Source: Aquabacterium sp.
GTDB taxonomy: Bacteria; Pseudomonadota; Gammaproteobacteria; Burkholderiales; Burkholderiaceae_C
DNA: 64,000 bases
Reading direction: 5' to 3'
Assembly: GCA_023266355.1 (NCBI GenBank)
Contig: JAHFQM010000003.1
Coordinates: forward strand, 248,001 to 312,000
Below, piece by piece: positions 48,750 to 58,042 of the stretch. The notes under the pieces are model-generated. The model searched no databases. It was not told the DNA's origin and saw nothing but the letters and a program-made list of their open reading frames with translations. Numbering within the stretch: position 1 is the stretch's first letter; the number at the start of each line of letters is the position of its first letter. The position numbers and the translations under genes are program-made.

Positions 48750-49763
48750 GAGCACGACCTTGCCGCGTGCCTGCCCTGATTCGATCAGGGCATGGGCGCG
48801 CCGCAGGTTGGCCGCGTTGATGGCACCGAAGTGCTCGGCCACGGTGCTGCGCAGGGTGCCTGCGTCCACCAGCCGGGACACCTCGGTCAGCAGCCGGCGC
48901 TGCTCGGCCATGTCCTCGGTCTGGAACAGCGAGCGCGTGAACATCAGCTCCCAGTGCAGGGACACGCTCTTGCGCTTGAGCAAGCGCACGTCGATGGGCG
49001 CCGGGTCGTCGATCAGGGCGATGCGGCCTTGCGGCGCGATGGCTTCGGCGTACTGCGCGAAGTGCTGGTCGGTTTGCGTCAGGCTGGCGATGTGCGTGAC
49101 CTGAGGCATGCCGATGCGCTGCAGTTCTTCGGCCAGCGGGCGTGAGTGGTCAATGACGTGGTGGGCGCCGAGCTCGCGCACCCAGGCTTGGGTTTCGGGG
49201 CGCGATGCCGTGCCGATGACGGTGGCGCGGGTGAGCTGGCGCGCCAGTTGCGTCAGCACCGAGCCCACCCCGCCGGCCGCCCCGACGATGAGCAGGCTCT
49301 GCGGCGCGAAGGCCTCGCCCGCGGTCAGGCCGAGGCGGTCGAACAGCAGCTCCCAGGCGGTGATGGCGGTCAGCGGCAGCGCGGCGGCCTGGGCGAAGTC
49401 CAGCGTCTGCGGCATGGGCCCGACGATGCGTTCGTCGACCAGGTGCAGCTCGGCGTTGGTGCCCGGTCGGGTGATGTCGCCCGCGTACCAAACCCGGTCG
49501 CCCACGCGGAAGGCCGTGACCTCCGGCCCCACCGCGCGCACCACGCCGGCCGCATCCCAGCCCAGCACCTTCCAGCCGCCCTCGGGCGCGTGGGTGCTGC
49601 GGCGCACCTTGGTGTCCACCGGGTTGACGGAGATGGCGCGCACCTCGACGAGCAGGTCGCGGCCCTGGGGCACCGGGTCGGGCAGGGTGACGTCTTCCAG
49701 GCCGGGGACGTCGGTGAGCGCGTCGGTGAGGGTGTGGGCCTGGCGGTAGGCGATGGCTTTCAT
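48732..49763 (-). CDS. Zinc-binding dehydrogenase / quinone oxidoreductase family
   Basis: The product is 343 residues of the medium-chain dehydrogenase superfamily, zinc-independent ZADH type: no catalytic Zn cysteines are seen. The nucleotide-binding loop is [19 protein letters not shown]. The N-terminal [14 protein letters not shown] and GWDAAGVV are typical of NADPH:quinone reductases. AGGAG upstream of the ATG supports the start. The substrate is unknown. Confidence 0.88.
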   Translation of the reverse strand: MKAIAYRQAHTLTDALTDVPGLEDVTLPDPVPQGRDLLVEVRAISVNPVDTKVRRSTHAPEGGWKVLGWDAAGVVRAVGPEVTAFRVGDRVWYAGDITRPGTNAELHLVDERIVGPMPQTLDFAQAAALPLTAITAWELLFDRLGLTAGEAFAPQSLLIVGAAGGVGSVLTQLARQLTRATVIGTASRPETQAWVRELGAHHVIDHSRPLAEELQRIGMPQVTHIASLTQTDQHFAQYAEAIAPQGRIALIDDPAPIDVRLLKRKSVSLHWELMFTRSLFQTEDMAEQRRLLTEVSRLVDAGTLRSTVAEHFGAINAANLRRAHALIESGQARGKVVLSGFDA

Positions 49764-49922
49764 GGGGGCTCCTGGGCAAGGAGGCCATCTTCCGAGATTT
49801 GGGATGGCCCTGCACGAGGCTGGCGCTTTCTTGCACCAGGCGCTACACTGTGGGGTTGGCCCCACAAGCGGGGCAGAAGTCCCCTTCAACACCCCTTCCC
49901 CAACACACTCAAGGAAGCCCCC

Positions 49923-50183
49923 TTGTCCAAAGAAGACCTGATTGAAATGCAAGGCAAGGTGGACGAAGTCTTGCCCGATTCCCGCTTTCGCGTGACCCTG
50001 GACAACGGCCACACCCTGATCGCCTACTCGGGCGGCAAGATGCGCAAGAACCACATCCGCATCCTGGCCGGCGACAAGGTGTCGCTGGAGCTGTCGCCCT
50101 ACGATCTGAGCAAGGGCCGGATCACCTTCCGCCACATCGAAGGTCGCGGACCGGGCATGCCCCCGCCGCAGCGCAAGCGCTGA
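49923..50183 (+). CDS. infA: Translation initiation factor IF-1
   Basis: The product is 86 residues from a TTG start. OB-fold sequence [18 protein letters not shown] and [29 protein letters not shown] is that of IF-1, with a C-terminal extension ([11 protein letters not shown]) beyond the 72 residues of E. coli, as in many betaproteobacterial IF-1 copies. It is monocistronic, away from ribosomal protein genes, so this may be the second infA of the genome. The TTG start is unusual for such a factor and may limit expression. Confidence 0.92.
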   Translation: MSKEDLIEMQGKVDEVLPDSRFRVTLDNGHTLIAYSGGKMRKNHIRILAGDKVSLELSPYDLSKGRITFRHIEGRGPGMPPPQRKR

Positions 50184-50195
50184 TCCCTGCGAGCC

Positions 50196-51122
50196 TCAGG
50201 CCGGCACCACCGGCTGGCTGCGCGCCGCCGAGGGCGGCAGCCCGAACAGGCGCTTGAACTCGCGGCTGAACTGCGAGGCGCTGCCATAGCCCACCCGGTA
50301 GGCCGCTTCGGCCGCCCCCAGGTCGTGGTCCAGCATCCAGCTGCGCGCCAGGTGCAGCCGGGTGAGCTTGAGGTACTGCAAGGGCGCGTGCCCCGTCACC
50401 CGCTTGAAGGCCTCGTGGAAGGCTGACACGCTCATGCCCGCATCCCGCGCCAGGGCCGCGACGCTGAGTTCGCGCGCCGGGTCGGCACGCATCTGCTCGA
50501 TGCTGCGGAACACCCGGCCCAGCCGCCCTTGTGAGGCCGCCAAAGCGCGCAAGCCCGTGCCCGCCGGCCCCTGCAGCACGCGGTAGTGCAACTCGCGCAG
50601 CAACTGCGGGCCCAGCACGCGGCTGGCTTCGGCATCGCCCAGCACCTCCAGCAAGCGCGTGAGCGCATCGGCCAGGGCCGCGTCCATGGGCGCCACGCTC
50701 AGGCCCCGAGCATGTGCACTGGGTGCGCCCGGCGGCAAGGGGGGCAACGGGTCCATCTGACAGGCCAGCTCGGCCACCACCGCCATGTCGATGCGCACCG
50801 ACAACGCCAGCATGGGCTGGCCGGGCTGCACCACCGTGTCGCAATCGAACTGCATGGGCAAGGCCACCACCAGGATCTCGCCCGGCGCGTAGGCCAGCAC
50901 CTCGCCATCGAGGTAGCTGCGCTTGAGGCCCTGCCCCAACAGCACGATGGAGGGCTCCTGCAACACCGGCGCCGGCGTGGTGTTGGCGTCCGCCCGCATG
51001 AAGGTGACACCGTCCAGCGGCGCGGCATGGAAGCCGGCCTCGGGAATGAGGCCCGCCATCAGGCGCCGGTGGGCGCCCAGGGTGGGTTGCAGAGAAGCGC
51101 TCAGGGCAGGTTGGCGTGCCAT
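50196..51122 (-). CDS. AraC-family transcriptional regulator with AraC_N domain
   Basis: The product is about 308 residues. An N-terminal cupin-like ligand-binding region (SIVLLGQGLKRSYLDGEVLAYAPGEILVVALP) precedes two C-terminal helix-turn-helix units (LSVAALARDAGMSVSAFHEAFKRVTG and AAYRVGYGSASQFSREFKRLFG). It is divergent from the DJ-1/PfpI gene at 51256, its probable target. ATG at 51137 would add five residues. Confidence 0.9.
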   Translation of the reverse strand: MARQPALSASLQPTLGAHRRLMAGLIPEAGFHAAPLDGVTFMRADANTTPAPVLQEPSIVLLGQGLKRSYLDGEVLAYAPGEILVVALPMQFDCDTVVQPGQPMLALSVRIDMAVVAELACQMDPLPPLPPGAPSAHARGLSVAPMDAALADALTRLLEVLGDAEASRVLGPQLLRELHYRVLQGPAGTGLRALAASQGRLGRVFRSIEQMRADPARELSVAALARDAGMSVSAFHEAFKRVTGHAPLQYLKLTRLHLARSWMLDHDLGAAEAAYRVGYGSASQFSREFKRLFGLPPSAARSQPVVPA

Positions 51123-51255
51123 GCCGCATCCTAGCATCCTGGAGAATCAGGCAAGCAAGGTGGAAAATTCGACATTCACACGGATGGCTTCTGGAGTTTC
51201 AATTCAGTCACGCCCTCAACACCCCTTGAGCACATCTTCAGCAAAGGAGCCCCTC

Positions 51256-51939
51256 ATGTCGAAAAAGATCCTTGTGGCCGTGTCCAGTTTCGAGAAGTAC
51301 CCCAACCTGCCCCGCGCCACCGGCCTGTGGCTGGGCGAGGCCGTGCACTTCGTCAAGAAGGTCGAGGCCGCGGGCTACACCGTGGACTTCGTCAGCCCGC
51401 GCGGCGGCTACACCCCGATCGACCCGCACAGCCTGGCCATGGCCGAGCCGGTGGACTGGGAGTGGTACCTGGACAAGGCCTTCATGAACCGCCTGGGCAC
51501 CACCTTGCGCCCCGACCAGGTCCGGGCCGCAGACTACGTCGCCATCTACTTCGCCGGCGGCCACGGCGTGGTCTGGGACTTCCCCGATGACGCCGGCCTG
51601 CAAGCCCTCAGCCGCGACATCTACGAAGCGGGCGGCTATGTCAGCTCGGTCTGCCACGGTGCGGTGGCCCTGCTCAACATCCGCCTGTCCAACGGCGAGC
51701 TGCTGATCCAGGGCAAGGCGGTGACGGGCTTCACCAACGAAGAAGAGAAGCTCGCCGGCCTGGACGCCCACGTGCCTTACCTGACCGAAACCGAACTGGT
51801 CCAACGCGGCGTGCACTTCCGCCAGGCCGAAGCCCCGTGGCTGCCCTTCGCCGTGGCCGACCAGCGCGTCATCACGGGCCAGAACCCCGCGTCGGGCGGG
51901 CCCGTGGCCGACTTGCTGCTGCAGGCGCTGGCCAGCTGA
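51256..51939 (+). CDS. DJ-1/PfpI (type 1 glutamine amidotransferase-like) protein
   Basis: The product is 227 residues. The nucleophile elbow is SSVCHGAVALL and the acid is likely in FAGGHG; the overall pattern resembles Hsp31/YajL-type deglycase or chaperone proteins. AAAGGAGC lies eight bases before the ATG. The divergent AraC regulator suggests inducible expression, possibly by reactive carbonyls. Confidence 0.87.
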   Translation: MSKKILVAVSSFEKYPNLPRATGLWLGEAVHFVKKVEAAGYTVDFVSPRGGYTPIDPHSLAMAEPVDWEWYLDKAFMNRLGTTLRPDQVRAADYVAIYFAGGHGVVWDFPDDAGLQALSRDIYEAGGYVSSVCHGAVALLNIRLSNGELLIQGKAVTGFTNEEEKLAGLDAHVPYLTETELVQRGVHFRQAEAPWLPFAVADQRVITGQNPASGGPVADLLLQALAS

Positions 51940-52072
51940 TGGGCCAAGGGGGCTGCGGACAGGTGCCGCCCATGCCGCGAACTGCCCCCGCCCAGCCCCG
52001 CTCATCGGCGTTTGGCCGGGCGGGGCGCACACCTAGAGTCGAGGCTCCACCGTCCTGATCCGGAGCCTTGCC

Positions 52073-52756
52073 ATGGCACGTCGTGCGCCCACCCCTTCGT
52101 CCCTGCTGACACTGAGCGGCTTCGGCCTGGCTTGCTTGGCCTTCGCTCCCGCCAGCCACGCCGGCGAGGTCTACGGCAGCGTGGGCCTGCCGGGCGTCGT
52201 CGTGGGCTACGCGCACACGGTGAACCAGCACCTGGGCCTGCGCGTGGACGCGGGCACCACCGGCTCGTTCACGCGCAGCCGCACGGAGTCGGGCATCCCG
52301 TACAGCGTCAAGTTCAAGTACAACCGCATCGGCCTGTTCGGTGACTATTTCCCCTTCGGCGGGCGCTTCCGCTTCACCACGGGCCTGACGGTCAACGACA
52401 CGGCCTTGACGCTGAAGACGCGCTTCAACGGCAACACCTCGGTCACGTTCAACCAGACCACCATCACGCCCACCGCCAACGACCGCTTCGATGCGACGGT
52501 GAAGATCCCGCGCATCACGCCCTACTTCGGTCTGGGCTGGGGCCACCAGGCGAGCGAGCCCGGCCTGGGCTTCATCGCCGATGTGGGCGTGTCCATCGGG
52601 CGCGCCAAGCTCAGCGTGCACCAGAACCTGCTGGAGAACTACCCCGGCATCCTCACGCAGAACGACATCGACGTGAAAACCGGAGAGCTGCGCGACAACG
52701 TCGCCAAGGTCCGCGTGCTGCCACAGGCCAGCATCGGCCTGAGCTACCGCTACTGA
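52073..52756 (+). CDS. Probable outer-membrane beta-barrel protein
   Basis: The product is 227 residues, not assigned to a named family. A signal peptide (cleavage after ASHA near residue 30) is followed by repeated amphipathic strands (VYGSVGLPGVVVGYAHTV, IGLFGDYFPFGGRFRFTTGL, TPYFGLGWGHQ) and a C-terminal SIGLSYRY, an aromatic end typical of barrels assembled by BamA. It is convergent with the P-type ATPase gene, 19 bases away. Confidence 0.7.
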   Translation: MARRAPTPSSLLTLSGFGLACLAFAPASHAGEVYGSVGLPGVVVGYAHTVNQHLGLRVDAGTTGSFTRSRTESGIPYSVKFKYNRIGLFGDYFPFGGRFRFTTGLTVNDTALTLKTRFNGNTSVTFNQTTITPTANDRFDATVKIPRITPYFGLGWGHQASEPGLGFIADVGVSIGRAKLSVHQNLLENYPGILTQNDIDVKTGELRDNVAKVRVLPQASIGLSYRY

Positions 52757-52775
52757 GGCTGCGTCCGAAGCCCCT

Positions 52776-55388
52776 TCACACCGTCCGTACCGACCCAGCG
52801 GCGCGTGCAGCCTTCAGCAGCTCCAGCAGCAGCAGGCAAGCCACCCCCACCGCCACCGCGCCGCCCAGCACCGGGGCCGACAGCGGCCCGAAGTGGAACA
52901 GCCCGCGCAGCGGCGCCCACAGCAGGATGCAGCCCAGCACCAGGCCGGTGGCCAGCAGCATGCGCCACAGCGCGCCATTGGCCCGCCCCAGCGCCACCCA
53001 CACCGGCTGGGTGAGCGTGCGGTTGCTCAGGATGAGCGCCACATCGGCCACCACCAGCGCCACGAAGCCGGCCGTGCGCGCCTGGGCCTCGTCCAGCGCA
53101 CCCAGCCACGCCTGAGCGCCCGCATCCTGCGACAGCAGCCAGGCGTACCAGCCGCCCACACACGCCAGCACCACCGCGCCCTGCAACAGGCTCCAGAGCA
53201 CCTGGGCGCGGTCGATCAGCGCCGCACCAGGCCGCCGCGGAGGCCGCCGCATGGCATCGGGCTCGGCGGCTTCGGCCTCGAACACCACCGAGCACACCGG
53301 GTCGATGATGAGCTCCAGGAAGGCGATGTGCACCGGCATGAACAGCAGCGGCCAGCCCGCCAGCAAGGGCCACAGCGTCAGCCCGGCAATCGGCACGTGC
53401 ACGGCCAGCACGAAGGCCATGGCCTTGCGCAGGTTGTCGTTGATGCGCCGACCGAGGTGCACGGCCTGGGCGATGGCCTGGAAGTCGTCGTCGAGCAGCA
53501 CCAGGGAGGCCGCCTCGCGGGCCACGTCGGTGCCACGCGCGCCCATGGCCACACCGATGTCGGCGGCTTTCAGCGAAGGGGCGTCGTTGACGCCATCGCC
53601 CGTCATGGCGACGATCTCGCCGCTGGCCTGCAAGGCCCGCACGATGCGCAGCTTCTGCTCGGGCATGACGCGCGCGAAGACGTGGGTGTCGCGCACGCGC
53701 AAGGCCAGCTCGGCATCCGAGAGCCCTTGCAGCGCCTCGCCCCGCAAAGCCCCGCCACGCACGTCGATGCCCGCCTGCTCGGCGATGGCCAGGGCGGTGG
53801 CCGGGTGGTCGCCCGTGACCATGGCCACGCGGATGCCCGCCTCACGGCAACGCGCCACCGCCGCTTGCACGCCCGGGCGCAGCGGGTCGAGCCAACCGAT
53901 CAGGCCCAGGAACTCGAAGTCGTAGTCGTGCTGGATGGCGGGCCAGGGCTCGCCGGGCGCGGGGCCCTCGTGGCGGGCCTGCGCCACGCCGAGCACCCGC
54001 AGGCCGCGCGCGGCCATGGCCTCGGCCTGCAGCCGCCACACGGCGCGCAAGGCTTCGGGCAAGTGGCAGAGGTCGGCGACGGCCTCGGGGGCGCCCTTGG
54101 CCGCGATCAGGTGCTGGCTGTGCCCCGGTTGCTCCCACACGTGCGACATCGCCAGCAGCTCGGGGCTCAAGGCGTACTCGCGGGCCAGGCGCCAGTCGGG
54201 GTGCAGGTGGACCTGCATGTGAATGCGGTCGGGCTCGGGCAGCTGCTCGCGGGCCAGGCGCCACAGGGCCTGCTCCATCGGGTCCAGCGGCTCGGTCTGG
54301 CTGGCCAGCACGCCGTACTCCAGCAGCGGGTGGAAAGCCTCGGGCAGGCTGTCCGTCACGCGCCAGGTCTGCCCGGCCACGCACAGCTCGGCCACGGCCA
54401 TGCGGTTGAGCGTGAGCGTGCCCGTTTTGTCGGTGCACAGCACGGTGGCCGCGCCCAGCGTTTCGATGGCGCTGGCGCGGCGCACCAACACGCGCGCGGC
54501 CGACAAGCGCCAAGCCCCCATCGCCATGAAGACGGTGAGGATGAGCGGGAACTCCTGCGGCAACATCGACATCGCCAGCGTGATGCCGTTGAGCACCGCG
54601 GCCAGCCAGTCGCCGCGCAAGCACCCGTGCAGGGCGATGACCAGCGCGCTCAGGCCCAGGCCCAGCACGGCGAACAGGCGCACCATCTGCCGCGTCTGGC
54701 GCTGCAGGGCCGAGGGCATGGCCTCCATGGCCTGCAAGGCCTGGCCGATGGCGCCCATCTGGCTGCGCGCCCCGGTGGCCACCACCTCGGCCAGGCCATG
54801 CCCCCCCACCACCAGCGAACCGGCGAACACCATGGCCAGGTCGTCGCCACCGGGGCGCACCGCGGCCCAGGCTGGCGATGACACCGCTTCGCCGCTCGCG
54901 GCCTTGCGCACCGGCACCGACTCGCCCGTCAACAGCGACTCATCGGCCTGCAGCGCCTGTGCCTCGCGCACCACCGCATCGGCCGGGACGCGGTCGCCTT
55001 CGGCCAGCACCAGCCAGTCACCGGGCACCACTTCGCGCCCGGCGATGCGGCAGCGCTGGCCATCGCGCAGCACCAGCGCACGCGGGCTGCTGAGGTCGCG
55101 CAGGGCTTCGAGCACGCGCTCGGTGCGGCGCTCCTGGTGCAGCGAGATGCCGATGGTGAGCGCCACGAAGGTCATCAGCATGAGCGCTTCACCGCGGTCG
55201 CCCAGCAGGAGGTAGATGCCACCCGCGGCCAGCAGCAGCTGCAACATCGGCTCGCGCAGCACCTCGGCGGCCATGCGCCAGACACTGCGCTGGCGGGTCT
55301 GCGGCAGCTCGTTGAAGCCGTGCGCTTGCAGCCGCGCGCGGGCCTCGGCCTGGCTCAGGCCCTGTGGCGATGGCGTGTCCACGGGCAC
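52776..55388 (-). CDS. P2-type cation-transporting ATPase with PQEFP motif
   Basis: The product is 870 residues. Motifs: LLTGES (actuator), phosphorylated Asp in CTDKTGTLTLN, KGAPE in the nucleotide domain, MVTGDHPA and GDGVNDAPSLKAADIGVAMG. There is no N-terminal heavy-metal domain. Helix M4 reads MLPQEFPLILT in place of the PEGLP of calcium pumps or the CPC of metal pumps, so the transported ion is not predictable from the standard rules. It lies one base from the DUF1345 gene in the same direction and is probably co-transcribed with it. Confidence 0.9.
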   Translation of the reverse strand: MPVDTPSPQGLSQAEARARLQAHGFNELPQTRQRSVWRMAAEVLREPMLQLLLAAGGIYLLLGDRGEALMLMTFVALTIGISLHQERRTERVLEALRDLSSPRALVLRDGQRCRIAGREVVPGDWLVLAEGDRVPADAVVREAQALQADESLLTGESVPVRKAASGEAVSSPAWAAVRPGGDDLAMVFAGSLVVGGHGLAEVVATGARSQMGAIGQALQAMEAMPSALQRQTRQMVRLFAVLGLGLSALVIALHGCLRGDWLAAVLNGITLAMSMLPQEFPLILTVFMAMGAWRLSAARVLVRRASAIETLGAATVLCTDKTGTLTLNRMAVAELCVAGQTWRVTDSLPEAFHPLLEYGVLASQTEPLDPMEQALWRLAREQLPEPDRIHMQVHLHPDWRLAREYALSPELLAMSHVWEQPGHSQHLIAAKGAPEAVADLCHLPEALRAVWRLQAEAMAARGLRVLGVAQARHEGPAPGEPWPAIQHDYDFEFLGLIGWLDPLRPGVQAAVARCREAGIRVAMVTGDHPATALAIAEQAGIDVRGGALRGEALQGLSDAELALRVRDTHVFARVMPEQKLRIVRALQASGEIVAMTGDGVNDAPSLKAADIGVAMGARGTDVAREAASLVLLDDDFQAIAQAVHLGRRINDNLRKAMAFVLAVHVPIAGLTLWPLLAGWPLLFMPVHIAFLELIIDPVCSVVFEAEAAEPDAMRRPPRRPGAALIDRAQVLWSLLQGAVVLACVGGWYAWLLSQDAGAQAWLGALDEAQARTAGFVALVVADVALILSNRTLTQPVWVALGRANGALWRMLLATGLVLGCILLWAPLRGLFHFGPLSAPVLGGAVAVGVACLLLLELLKAARAAGSVRTV

Positions 55389-55389
55389 C

Positions 55390-56058
55390 TCAGATCAGGT
55401 TGGCGCCGACGTTCACGGTGAGCGCCAGCAAGGTCGTGTTGAAGAGGAAGGCCAGCACCGAGTGCACCAGGCCCACGCGGCGCATGCCCGCGCTGCTGAA
55501 AGACACATCGGCGGTTTGCGCCGAGGTTCCGATGATGGCGGCGGCGTAGACGAAATCGAGGTAACCAGGCTGCGTGGTGTCAGGGAAGGTCAAACCACCG
55601 GGCAGGCCGCGCTGCTGTGCGCGGTAGAACTCGTGCGCGTAGTGCAACGCGAACATCACCTGCGTGAAGGTCCACGACGACAGCACCGTCAACGCCGCCA
55701 GCCCGATGTGCAGGTGCTTGGCCAGGCCGTGCTCATCGCGGGCCACACCCAACTCGGCAACGACGGCACCCAGGCCAGCCAAGGCGGCCATGACGACGAA
55801 AGCCAGGATGGCGACGGCCCCATCGTCCTGCGTGAGGGCGCGGCGGCGCATGCGCTCGCTGCTGGAGCGCGCCATCATCACGCCGACCAGCACGAGGTAG
55901 GCCCCGGCGCCCGCGTTCCAGCCGATCAACCAGCGCGTGACGTCGCGGCAGGGCAGCAGGTGCGGCACCAGGGCCACGACCGACAGGCCCACCACGGCGG
56001 AGGCCAGCAAACGCGGGCGGTGGCGCAAGGCACGGACCCAGGGCGCGAGCATGGACAT
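55390..56058 (-). CDS. DUF1345 membrane protein
   Basis: The product is 222 residues with five or six membrane helices. The family sequence HYAHEFYRAQQ near residue 145 and the C-terminal FLFNTTLLALTVNVGANLI match DUF1345 proteins of unknown function. The start MSMLAPWV was selected; the longer reading frame runs through a terminator. It is next to the P-type ATPase gene. Confidence 0.82.
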   Translation of the reverse strand: MSMLAPWVRALRHRPRLLASAVVGLSVVALVPHLLPCRDVTRWLIGWNAGAGAYLVLVGVMMARSSSERMRRRALTQDDGAVAILAFVVMAALAGLGAVVAELGVARDEHGLAKHLHIGLAALTVLSSWTFTQVMFALHYAHEFYRAQQRGLPGGLTFPDTTQPGYLDFVYAAAIIGTSAQTADVSFSSAGMRRVGLVHSVLAFLFNTTLLALTVNVGANLI

Positions 56059-56112
56059 GGGGGACAGGCCGGCCTGAGCGCCGGCGACAGGTGAACACAC
56101 CCCATCATGCCC

Positions 56113-56140
56113 AAAAAAAAAAGGCGCCCCGAAGGGCGCC
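56113..56140 (-). terminator. Rho-independent terminator after the DUF5666 gene
   Basis: On the minus strand a 7-bp stem (GGCGCCC with GGGCGCC) closed by a TTCG tetraloop runs into ten T residues. It lies 57 bases after the DUF5666 stop and upstream of the DUF1345 start, insulating the two genes. Confidence 0.92.
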
Positions 56141-56196
56141 AAACGCCGGGCCCAAAGGCCCGACCTCAGGGAGGATCTGCTCGGGTTCAGGGAGAC

Positions 56197-57768
56197 TCAG
56201 TTCCGCGATTTGACTTCGATCTTGGTGGCAGTCACCGTGCCACTGTTGACCGCACCCTTGACCTCGACGAAGCACTGCGCGTCGGCCAGGCCCGAGGTCA
56301 TGCGCACACCATCCTCCAGTTCGATGGTGGCACTGCGGCCATCGACCGTGGTGGTCGTGCCGTTGCGCAAGGTCAGGGGGAAGCTCGTCATCAGATCACT
56401 GCTGCCATTGACGCAAGGCGTGGTGCCGTACAGCTCGAAGCTGCGCGGCGCGTTGCGGTCGTCGCTGCCAATGCGCACCACGGTCAGCACCCCACTGACC
56501 ATGCGGGCCACCACTTCCACGTAGGTGCCGTTGGTCGGCAGCGTCACGCCGGAGGCTGGCAATGTCAGGGTCACGCCCTGGATGCTGAAGGTGGACGAGG
56601 TGCCCACCGTGGCGTTCGACACCACACCGTACAGCTTGACGCCACCGCCATTGGCGGAGTCGTACTCGCGGCCATCGGCTTCAATCTTGCGCGCCACCAG
56701 CACGCCGTTGGTGAACGTGCCCTCGGCCTTCACCACGGTGCCCACGCTCAAAGTGCCCAAGGTCAGGCCGTCTTCGAAGGTGGCTTGAGACACATCCACC
56801 GTCACGTCGTTGACCGTGACGGTCGTGCCGTTGATGGCCGCCACCGCGCCACGCACCTTCGCACGGCCCATGATGGCGCGGTCACGCTTGGCGATGACCT
56901 TGGTGGCCGTCAGCGTGCTGCCATTGGCGATGGTGCTGAAGTCGGTGGACGTTGGCACCACCACGCGCACGGCCGTGCCTTCGGTCAGCGCCACACCCGT
57001 GGGGCGCAACGTGGCCGTGTTGTAGTCCACGGTGACGGTGATGCCTGTGCGCAGCAGCAGGCTGAAGGTCTTGCTGGTGGTGTTGAGCGAACCGGTCACG
57101 ATCTTGCCGACCACGGCATAGCCCTCGGCCACGGCCGACTTCTGCTCCACACGGGTGGCGAGGAAGCCGCTGGTGGCGTCGCCCACCACATGCACCTCGG
57201 CGTACACCGTGTCGGCGGTGGTGACGGTCAGGTTGGCCGCATCCACGGCAGTTTTCAAGGAAGCCAGCGTCAACGATGCGCTGCTGATCCCCTCGAACAC
57301 CGTGTTCGCATCGACCTGGATGGTCTGACCGGCCACCGTCAGGGTTTTGATCGCAGAAGTTGTGTCCACCGCCGTCACCGCACCGCGCACGCCACCGTGC
57401 ACCGTGATCGACGAGGCCGTGGCCGTGGCGCTGTTGTCATCAACATCGCCCGTGACAGACACCGTGGTGCCCAGCGCAAAAGCGCGCGCATACGCACCGC
57501 TCGACTCGGCGTCGGTTGTGCTGGCACCGCTGGTCGAGAAACGCACCCCGTTCACCACGATGGAGCCCAAGCCCGACACGGCGCCCGAGTACGTGGCGGC
57601 GGTCGTGGCCTGGCCGCTGCTGGAAGCGGTGCTGCTGCCACTGCCACCACCACCGCAGGCGGCCAGGGCCAGCACGGCGGCTGAAGCCAAAGCGGTCAGG
57701 GCCAAGCGGCCGCGCAGGGGGGTGAGCGTGTTCAGGCGCAGGGAATTCAGGGAAATGGTGTGTTGCAT
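56197..57768 (-). CDS. DUF5666-repeat lipoprotein
   Basis: The product is 523 residues. The signal peptide ends at lipobox LALAAC, followed by a Gly/Ser linker. The rest is beta-rich with repeated DUF5666-type units; each contains a G-x-V-x-x-I/V turn followed by T/V strands (GAVSGLGSIVVNGVRFSTSG, GAVTAVDTTSAIKTLTVAGQ, GAVAAINGTTVTVNDVTVD, YGVVSNATVGTSSTFSIQG). Function is unknown; a surface or periplasmic binding role is inference. A sigma70-type promoter and a palindrome precede it. Confidence 0.82.
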   Translation of the reverse strand: MQHTISLNSLRLNTLTPLRGRLALTALASAAVLALAACGGGGSGSSTASSSGQATTAATYSGAVSGLGSIVVNGVRFSTSGASTTDAESSGAYARAFALGTTVSVTGDVDDNSATATASSITVHGGVRGAVTAVDTTSAIKTLTVAGQTIQVDANTVFEGISSASLTLASLKTAVDAANLTVTTADTVYAEVHVVGDATSGFLATRVEQKSAVAEGYAVVGKIVTGSLNTTSKTFSLLLRTGITVTVDYNTATLRPTGVALTEGTAVRVVVPTSTDFSTIANGSTLTATKVIAKRDRAIMGRAKVRGAVAAINGTTVTVNDVTVDVSQATFEDGLTLGTLSVGTVVKAEGTFTNGVLVARKIEADGREYDSANGGGVKLYGVVSNATVGTSSTFSIQGVTLTLPASGVTLPTNGTYVEVVARMVSGVLTVVRIGSDDRNAPRSFELYGTTPCVNGSSDLMTSFPLTLRNGTTTTVDGRSATIELEDGVRMTSGLADAQCFVEVKGAVNSGTVTATKIEVKSRN

Positions 57769-57830
57769 GGTGTCCTCAACGAGCGGATGGGTACGGCGGG
57801 GGTTCCGTTTCGTGCATGCACACCTCATTG

Positions 57831-57849
57831 AATGTGCGTTTTGCACATT
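57831..57849 (-). promoter_or_regulatory. Palindrome at the DUF5666 transcription start (candidate operator)
   Basis: A perfect 7-bp inverted repeat, AATGTGC and GCACATT, with five-base spacing. It overlaps the expected transcription start just downstream of the -10 box, a position typical for a repressor site. A hairpin in the leader is the alternative. Confidence 0.45.
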
Positions 57850-57850
57850 T

Positions 57851-57880
57851 ATTCTAGCCCACACGGGGGGTGCCGTTCAA
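57851..57880 (-). promoter_or_regulatory. Sigma70-type promoter of the DUF5666 gene
   Basis: On the minus strand -35 TTGAAC (57875-57880) and -10 TAGAAT (57851-57856) are separated by 18 bases. Both hexamers differ little from consensus. The leader would be about 75 bases. Confidence 0.55.
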
Positions 57881-58042
57881 AGCACCGTTACAGACCCTTG
57901 CATCCCGCTTTTCACTTCTTCACCAAACTGGGTCAACGCCGCCCCCGCGGGCCCCGTTGAAGGTACAAGCCCGACACACAGGGCTCGCTCAACGGCCCCG
58001 GCACTGGGGCCACCAGAACCCACTTCCCTGTTGGAGAACACC

